Made by a program: the position numbers and the translations under genes | DNA from: Oscillospiraceae bacterium | Lineage (GTDB): Bacteria; Bacillota; Clostridia; Oscillospirales; Oscillospiraceae | DNA: 6,605 nt | NCBI GenBank assembly: GCA_017624645.1 | Contig: JAGAMQ010000035.1 | Coordinates: forward strand, 1-6,605 | Direction: 5' to 3' | Part shown: positions 1-3,885 of the stretch, piece after piece | Layout of the letters: each line of letters opens with the position of its first letter | How positions within the stretch are numbered: position 1 is the first letter of the stretch | The notes under the pieces: generated by a model | Database searches by the model: none | The model's input: only the letters and a program-made list of their open reading frames with translations | Told to the model about the DNA's origin: nothing

Positions 1-355
1 ATCCGCTCTCGTTTCTGTCACTGTCAGTAATCACAACGGTATTGCTGCGGCTTGTGCCGCTTGTATCATTTGTTGTATGATCGTTATCTGTTTGATAGAT
101 GACCTCCTCCCCTGCTGCTATGGTCAGCATCACCCGCACGCGACCGGCACCTTGAATGGTGCTCAGGATCGTTTCCAGTTGCTGCGAAAGGGGTTCTGTA
201 GACGAATTCGCCTGCGTTACCTTCGCAGTTTCTTTCGACCGACTGTTACCGGTTGGCAGCAGCATCAGTACCAGACCTATCATCAGTATAAGGATCACGA
301 ATTTATATTTATTCAAAAACTTTTGTATGTTTCCTGTCAGTTTACCCCGTTCCAT
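1..355 (-). CDS. spoIIIAG: Stage III sporulation protein AG, 5' part only (runs off the left edge)
   Basis: SpoIIIAG forms a large oligomeric ring in the space between mother-cell and forespore membranes, as part of the SpoIIIA-SpoIIQ channel. My translation of the minus strand from ATG at 355 gives 118 open codons to the window edge, roughly half of the usual ~200-230 aa. Residues 1-18 are short and basic. Residues 19-34 form one membrane helix (FVILILMIGLVLMLLP). From about residue 57 the first half of the ring-building motif follows, with LETILSTIQGAGRVRVMLTI matching the family pattern. It leads into a Thr/Ser/Asn-rich stretch (about 88-105) where the family has its beta insertion, then TVVIT. 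The start overlaps the end of spoIIIAF by 19 nt and has a good Shine-Dalgarno (AAAGGAG, 8-nt spacing). The nearby ATG at 363 is out of frame. The C-terminal half is not visible, so intactness cannot be judged. Confidence 0.9.
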   Translation of the reverse strand, partial: MERGKLTGNIQKFLNKYKFVILILMIGLVLMLLPTGNSRSKETAKVTQANSSTEPLSQQLETILSTIQGAGRVRVMLTIAAGEEVIYQTDNDHTTNDTSGTSRSNTVVITDSDRNESG

Positions 356-819
356 TCCTGCATCTCCTTTGGAATCCCCAGTTCCGTTGCGATCACGTCA
401 GATAATTGTGTTTTCTGATACGGCGAAATCGCACCTTGTATCAAAACACTGACGGGAATTGGAGGATCTTCCTCGGATAATTCAACCTGTACATGAAGCT
501 CACAGCCGTAACAGGATGCTTTATCCAATATATATGCCTCAACTTTAGCCTGTATGCCATCGTTTCGGTTTTGACAAAAGGATTCATAACCTTCTGCGGC
601 GGTTATTTGTGCATCTGCTTCCATTCTATCCAAATACCCGGACAATTCATTCCATTTAAGGCGGGTTATTGGAGTAAAAATTGTAATTGCCATCAGAATT
701 CCACAAAGAATTTTGATCAGATAAGCCGCGCCTTTGAAGTTCTTTGTTAGATGGATGATCCCGCCGCACAGGAGGCACACAGTAATTACGGACATAATAT
801 AATCCTTGATTTGTGTCAT
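337..819 (-). CDS. spoIIIAF: Stage III sporulation protein AF
   Basis: Membrane component of the SpoIIIA-SpoIIQ transenvelope complex made in the mother cell. The 160-aa product has two membrane helices (about residues 8-26 and 33-50), separated by a short basic loop (HLTKNFKGA). The ITIFTPI-type segment that closes helix 2 is characteristic of the family. A soluble domain follows (about 60-160) that in the family adopts a ring-building-motif fold. I chose ATG at 819 over an in-frame upstream start at 870: it overlaps the spoIIIAE stop as ATGA, has AAAGGAG 7 nt upstream, and gives the family N-terminus (MTQIKDYIMSV). The protein is shorter than the roughly 200-aa Bacillus form. A CxxC (Cys103, Cys106) sits at the start of a predicted beta strand. 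Identification rests on hydropathy, motif and operon position together. Confidence 0.9.
   Translation of the reverse strand: MTQIKDYIMSVITVCLLCGGIIHLTKNFKGAAYLIKILCGILMAITIFTPITRLKWNELSGYLDRMEADAQITAAEGYESFCQNRNDGIQAKVEAYILDKASCYGCELHVQVELSEEDPPIPVSVLIQGAISPYQKTQLSDVIATELGIPKEMQEWNGVN
364..370 (-). promoter_or_regulatory. Ribosome binding site of spoIIIAG inside spoIIIAF
   Basis: AAAGGAG on the minus strand, 8 nt before ATG 355, lying within the last codons of spoIIIAF. It selects ATG 355 over the nearer, out-of-frame ATG at 363, to which the spacing would be zero. Confidence 0.75.
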
Positions 820-1859
820 ACGGGAACTCCTTTCATAAAGCATACGGTGCTGATCAGTAAGAACAGGCATATGGTCCCTGTCATAGCTAGTAAAAGTGCC
901 ATAACGTCGGAAAAATCTGATACAAGACCAACTGCCTGCTTAGAATCAAACATTCTGCAAACGGCGGCAGTGCCTTTTAAAAGGATGGATTGTACTGCAA
1001 TTTGCAGGAACGGTCCGATGCTTACTGCCAGGATAGCCAGCAGACCGTAAATCCCAACGGTGTTCTTTACGGTGGAAGCACTTATAAGAAGTGTTTCCGA
1101 TGTGTCAGCGATGATGCTGCCGACAACCGGGACAACTCCGGATAATGCAATCTTGGTTGCCTTAATTGCTGTAGCATCGGCAGAACCTGAAATCACTCCT
1201 GTAATACTGATATAAGCAGTGAATACGTAAATAACCACTTTAAGTGACCATGTGATCAGCCATTTGAGAAACTTCTTCAGATTGGACAGCAGATGGTTGT
1301 CCACTGAACTGTTTGCAATACAGATTGCTGTAAATACATAAACGATAGGGACGATCACCTTGGAAATTAAAGTAGTCAGGAATGTACAAAAGATACTCGT
1401 TCCGGTATACAGTGCGGTAGCTGTGGTAATGCCTCCCTGTGCAGCGACAGCAGTTGTAATAATGGGCAGAAAGAGCTTGCTGTAACCTGAAATAGAATCG
1501 ATTGTCGTAATTGCCAAATGCAGCAGAGAGTTTGTAGATTGAATGAGAACAATTCCAATTGCAACAGTGCCGGCCATATTTACGATATTTTTGGTTTCAC
1601 CGGAAAAGCTGTTTATTACAGATAATAACAAGGTGATTGCGATGACACCGGCACAGGTCTTACCGGCTTCTGCGAGGCTGGGTTCCAGTTTGGACATTGC
1701 AACCTTTACAATATGCCACAGGCCGTCACCAAAGGATTCCGTATCCTCTGGCATATAAATTTCTCCGTCTTTCGGGACCTTGGGTGGAGTAATATCTTGC
1801 GCAAATACTGGAACCGAAAGGATTGTCAATAAAGACAGTAAGATAACGATTATTCTCAT
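816..1859 (-). CDS. spoIIIAE: Stage III sporulation protein AE
   Basis: Polytopic membrane protein and largest subunit of the SpoIIIA complex, needed for late forespore sigma-G activity. The 347-aa product begins with a cleavable-looking signal peptide: a hydrophobic core at residues 3-18, then VFA-QD, consistent with signal peptidase cleavage after Ala20. A short Pro/acidic linker follows, then about seven to eight hydrophobic segments (approximately 70-84, 97-116, 130-140, 155-182, 203-224, 240-250, 270-295, 320-342). The SGVVPVVGSIIADTSETLL stretch near 240-258 is a hallmark of the family. It is somewhat shorter than the ~400-aa Bacillus protein. The start overlaps the spoIIIAD stop (ATGA). 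The nearest purine-rich stretch, AAGGG, lies about 14 nt upstream, too far for a standard Shine-Dalgarno, so coupling to spoIIIAD translation is likely (inference). Confidence 0.95.
   Translation of the reverse strand: MRIIVILLSLLTILSVPVFAQDITPPKVPKDGEIYMPEDTESFGDGLWHIVKVAMSKLEPSLAEAGKTCAGVIAITLLLSVINSFSGETKNIVNMAGTVAIGIVLIQSTNSLLHLAITTIDSISGYSKLFLPIITTAVAAQGGITTATALYTGTSIFCTFLTTLISKVIVPIVYVFTAICIANSSVDNHLLSNLKKFLKWLITWSLKVVIYVFTAYISITGVISGSADATAIKATKIALSGVVPVVGSIIADTSETLLISASTVKNTVGIYGLLAILAVSIGPFLQIAVQSILLKGTAAVCRMFDSKQAVGLVSDFSDVMALLLAMTGTICLFLLISTVCFMKGVPV
827..833 (-). promoter_or_regulatory. Ribosome binding site of spoIIIAF
   Basis: AAAGGAG on the minus strand, 7 nt before ATG 819, within the end of spoIIIAE. 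It supports ATG 819 rather than the upstream in-frame start at 870. Confidence 0.75.
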
Positions 1860-2251
1860 ACGGCGATAAGGATCCCTTCAATCAGCTCTAACAGTGCGGT
1901 AAACAGTGGTAAGGATAGCCATAAAATTACGGCAGATGTCAGTACCTTTAGCATCCTGCCCAAGGAAGCGTTGCCGGAATCGTCACATATCTGTGAAACG
2001 ATTTCTCCAAGGATGCCTATGCCTACCGCCTTAAAAATGATGGCAAAAGCCTTGCTGTCCAACTTCGCCAGACGATTCACATTTTCCACAAAATCAAGGA
2101 TCTGCTCTAAATAATGTATAGCGGCACCGGCAATGCAGCAGCATACAAGGGCAGTGAGCAGCAATGAGAAATCCTTTGCCTGTTTGGATAGGCATATATT
2201 CAAAAGTACAGCGACGAGAATACCGGCAACAGCTTTTACAAATATATCCAT
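1856..2251 (-). CDS. spoIIIAD: Stage III sporulation protein AD
   Basis: Small integral membrane subunit of the SpoIIIA complex. The product is 131 aa, matching the usual ~130 aa, with three to four hydrophobic segments (about 4-20, 28-46, 72-84, 103-124). The central block KAVGIGILGEIVSQICDD (residues 74-91) followed by a Gly/Ala-rich turn and a last helix ending LPLF is typical of the SpoIIIAC/AD family. ATG at 2251 shares one base with the spoIIIAC stop (TGATG). An in-frame TTG one codon upstream is possible but unnecessary. No Shine-Dalgarno is visible: the upstream bases are T-rich (CTATTTGGTTTTTG). Three consecutive Cys residues (37-39) lie in the second helix. Translation is probably coupled to spoIIIAC (inference). 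Confidence 0.95.
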   Translation of the reverse strand: MDIFVKAVAGILVAVLLNICLSKQAKDFSLLLTALVCCCIAGAAIHYLEQILDFVENVNRLAKLDSKAFAIIFKAVGIGILGEIVSQICDDSGNASLGRMLKVLTSAVILWLSLPLFTALLELIEGILIAV

Positions 2252-2445
2252 CAAAAACCAAATAGTGATCTAACCAATTCAAATAAGTCGGAAATTTCCT
2301 GTGCCAACATCACAAGCACAACTACCAATCCCGCAAGAGTGGTCATGGTTGCTTGTTCTTCCCTCCCGGAACGGGATAGGACTTGATTCAGAATTGATAC
2401 GATAATACCGATGGCAGCAATTTTAAAAACAAGTTCAATATCCAT
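2251..2445 (-). CDS. spoIIIAC: Stage III sporulation protein AC
   Basis: Very small membrane subunit of the SpoIIIA complex. At 64 aa it is close to the usual ~65-68 aa, with two hydrophobic helices (about 5-23 and 36-49) joined by a polar, charged loop (SRSGREEQA). The N-terminus MDIELVFKIAAIGI and the loop are typical of the family and similar in layout to the first half of SpoIIIAD. I chose ATG at 2445, 2 nt after the spoIIIAB stop, over a longer in-frame reading from 2484, because it gives the family N-terminus. The 20 nt upstream contain no Shine-Dalgarno (A/T-rich, CTTTATTTAAAC), so re-initiation after spoIIIAB is likely (inference). Confidence 0.95.
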   Translation of the reverse strand: MDIELVFKIAAIGIIVSILNQVLSRSGREEQATMTTLAGLVVVLVMLAQEISDLFELVRSLFGF

Positions 2446-2447
2446 GT

Positions 2448-2960
2448 TTAAATAAAGAGAATGACCAAAGCGGCCCCGGCACAAACAGCCAGAGTTTGGT
2501 AACTTCGCATCCGTACATCCTGTTGTTGTGTCAGTGTGGAGAGCAACTGTTCACAGGAGAAACGGACCTTTTGAAAACCTTCCAACTGTCCGTCAAGACC
2601 AAAACTACCCAACGTTACACCGAGGTCCGCGATTTGTGAGCGTATGCAATCAGGAATATCCGGTACTTGTGCCACAGCACTTTGTACACAAGACTGGGGA
2701 TCCGGTCGGATCTGTGTTTGCAACTCCCTTTCCAAAATCATGAAAAATGCGCTGATACATCCACTGCCGATTGCTGCTGCTTTCTGACAGAGTTCGGGTA
2801 ACGGTGTCAGCCTGTATTGCAGTTCACATTCCATATAGTTGATGGAGGCAATTAATTGTTGTAAATGGCGAACTGTTTTTCGGTGTGAATAATTGATCGC
2901 GAATCCAAAGCCACCACAACCGATGATGATCAATGCAGCACCAACCAATTTAAGGATCAT
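2448..2960 (-). CDS. spoIIIAB: Stage III sporulation protein AB
   Basis: Membrane subunit of the SpoIIIA complex, with reported structural resemblance to the GspF/PilC inner-membrane platform proteins of type II secretion and pili. The product is 170 aa, as in Bacillus (~170 aa). It has an N-terminal helix (about 4-23), a basic stretch (YSHRKTVRHL), a soluble helical domain, and a C-terminal helix (about 155-170) ending at the stop. The LGVTLGSFGLDGQLEGF segment (113-129) corresponds to the conserved LGxxLG...D..Q signature. ATG at 2960 was chosen over an in-frame start at 2984: it overlaps the spoIIIAA stop as ATGA, carries AAAGGAG 6 nt upstream, and yields the family N-terminus MILKLVG. Confidence 0.95.
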   Translation of the reverse strand: MILKLVGAALIIIGCGGFGFAINYSHRKTVRHLQQLIASINYMECELQYRLTPLPELCQKAAAIGSGCISAFFMILERELQTQIRPDPQSCVQSAVAQVPDIPDCIRSQIADLGVTLGSFGLDGQLEGFQKVRFSCEQLLSTLTQQQDVRMRSYQTLAVCAGAALVILFI

Positions 2961-3802
2961 ACTGCACTCCTTTCCATGTACCACGTCTTATCAGGTTTCA
3001 TAATGAGAAATCGTTGAAATAGATTGCTTTCTATCAGCGGTCTGTAAATCGGTCTTTTGCGCAAATCATACGTATCCGTTGCGTGAGCAGTTGCCAAAAG
3101 CCTTACACCGCACCAACCTGCATGTAACAAGGCTTCGCAATCCTCCTTGGCAGTAATTTCGTCAACAGCAATAAAAGCCGGGGTCATGCTCCTTAGAACC
3201 ATCTCAATTCCACGGAGTTTTCCGCATCCGGATAGGACGTCTGTGTGTGTCCCCGGAGAGAAACATAAATTGTCCTGCGCCCTGGGGAAAAGTTCCTCCC
3301 GTTCATCAACAACGGCGATGCTCCCATTGTTACTGCTCCCGTATTGTCTAATAAGATCACGAAGAAGTGTTGTCTTTCCACTGCCAGGACGGCCCAGAAT
3401 TAAAGTAGATTCTGCAGTTGTTGCGGCGCTTTTGGCAATACCGGGAAAATCTCTGGCTACCCGCAGACAAAGCATGCTTGGCCGGAGGATCTGATTGCTT
3501 TGTTTTGTATTTATATATGTGCCGCATATTCCAATCCGGTGTCCCCCGGGTACCGTGATATACCCCCTGGAAACAGTCTCTGATGCCCATGGTGAATAAC
3601 CAGTGGCGGCGTTAATGCAGTTGTTCAAATCCTGCTGTTGGGTCATTCGTTTCAGATATCTACTTCCCTCAGAAAACACCATTTCCGGCGGCAAATTTAG
3701 CCGTAAACGAAGTTCTAAAAGCTTGTCCTTACCGGCGCGGTTGACTTCTTCACGCATCCACAAGGGTAAGATCCGTAAATATTGATCCCATTCACAGTTC
3801 AT
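2957..3802 (-). CDS. spoIIIAA: Stage III sporulation protein AA, ATPase of the SpoIIIA complex
   Basis: Cytoplasmic P-loop ATPase in the mother cell that is thought to energise the SpoIIIA-SpoIIQ channel, similar to secretion/pilus ATPases. The 281-aa product (numbering from ATG 3802) has an N-terminal domain containing LLELRLRLNLPPE and the Gly-rich VPGGHRIGICGTY block (85-97). Walker A is GRPGSGKT (137-144). A second acidic motif, VVDEREE (164-170), is followed by the Walker-B-like FIAVDEIT (210-217), and ATAHA (238-242) forms a sensor-like His motif. All catalytic motifs are intact. Slightly shorter than the ~307-aa Bacillus protein. ATG at 3802 has GGGAG 8 nt upstream. A GTG at 3811 is in frame but overlaps that Shine-Dalgarno, so I rejected it. 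This is the first gene of the operon, just downstream of a predicted sigma-E promoter. Confidence 0.96.
   Translation of the reverse strand: MNCEWDQYLRILPLWMREEVNRAGKDKLLELRLRLNLPPEMVFSEGSRYLKRMTQQQDLNNCINAATGYSPWASETVSRGYITVPGGHRIGICGTYINTKQSNQILRPSMLCLRVARDFPGIAKSAATTAESTLILGRPGSGKTTLLRDLIRQYGSSNNGSIAVVDEREELFPRAQDNLCFSPGTHTDVLSGCGKLRGIEMVLRSMTPAFIAVDEITAKEDCEALLHAGWCGVRLLATAHATDTYDLRKRPIYRPLIESNLFQRFLIMKPDKTWYMERSAV
2967..2973 (-). promoter_or_regulatory. Ribosome binding site of spoIIIAB
   Basis: AAAGGAG on the minus strand, 6 nt before ATG 2960, within the last codons of spoIIIAA. It supports ATG 2960 rather than the in-frame start at 2984. Confidence 0.75.
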
Positions 3803-3810
3803 ATGTATCA

Positions 3811-3815
3811 CTCCC
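3811..3815 (-). promoter_or_regulatory. Ribosome binding site that decides the spoIIIAA start
   Basis: GGGAG on the minus strand, 8 nt before ATG 3802. Because it abuts the in-frame GTG at 3811, it supports the ATG rather than the GTG as start codon. Confidence 0.75.
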
Positions 3816-3820
3816 GTTAA

Positions 3821-3848
3821 ATACTATGACAGCATGTCCGGGATATGC
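3821..3848 (-). promoter_or_regulatory. Predicted sigma-E promoter of the spoIIIA operon
   Basis: Reading the minus strand, a -35 element GCATATC (3848-3842) is separated by 13 nt from a -10 element CATAGTAT (3828-3821). Against the Bacillus sigma-E pattern (about KMATATT, 13-15 nt, CATACAMT) the -35 matches 6 of 7 positions and the -10 matches 6 of 8. In Bacillus subtilis the spoIIIA operon is driven by a sigma-E promoter in the mother cell just upstream of spoIIIAA, so both sequence and position fit. The start site would fall about 6-8 nt after the -10, giving a leader of only about 10-13 nt. Activity and start site are inferred. Confidence 0.7.
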
Positions 3849-3880
3849 ATACCCCCCACAGGATTTCCTGTGGGGGGTAT
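3849..3880 (-). terminator. Perfect GC-rich hairpin downstream of ftsK, terminator-like but without a U-tract
   Basis: Perfect inverted repeat: arm ATACCCCCCACAGGA, 2-nt centre, and the exact 15-base reverse complement. It folds as a 14-bp stem closed by G-C with a 4-nt loop. It begins 5 nt after the ftsK/spoIIIE stop. The position suggests it ends or stabilises the translocase mRNA. On neither strand is the stem followed by a run of T; the minus strand continues GCATATCCC. It is therefore not a classical intrinsic terminator and may be an RNA-processing or stability hairpin, or a bidirectional insulator. Confidence 0.55.
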
Positions 3881-3885
3881 GGTGG

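Noticed and set aside
77..452. Overlapping plus-strand open frames at the left end
   Set aside because: They are antisense to spoIIIAG and spoIIIAF, whose minus-strand reading shows clear family motifs, membrane helix and ribosome binding site.
356..480. Sigma-G promoter upstream of spoIIIAG, as described for Bacillus subtilis
   Set aside because: I looked on the minus strand for a GAATA-type -35 and CATAMTA-type -10 about 17-18 nt apart and found no convincing pair.
820..870. 17-residue N-terminal extension of SpoIIIAF
   Set aside because: The extension lies inside spoIIIAE, is polar and unlike the family N-terminus, and the AAAGGAG at 827-833 serves ATG 819.
2446..2484. 13-residue N-terminal extension of SpoIIIAC
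   Set aside because: It overlaps the C-terminal helix of SpoIIIAB and would make the protein longer than the family, while MDIELVF at 2445 fits the family N-terminus.
2961..2984. 8-residue N-terminal extension of SpoIIIAB
   Set aside because: ATG 2960 has a well-spaced Shine-Dalgarno and an ATGA overlap with spoIIIAA; the extension would place the ribosome binding site inside the coding sequence.
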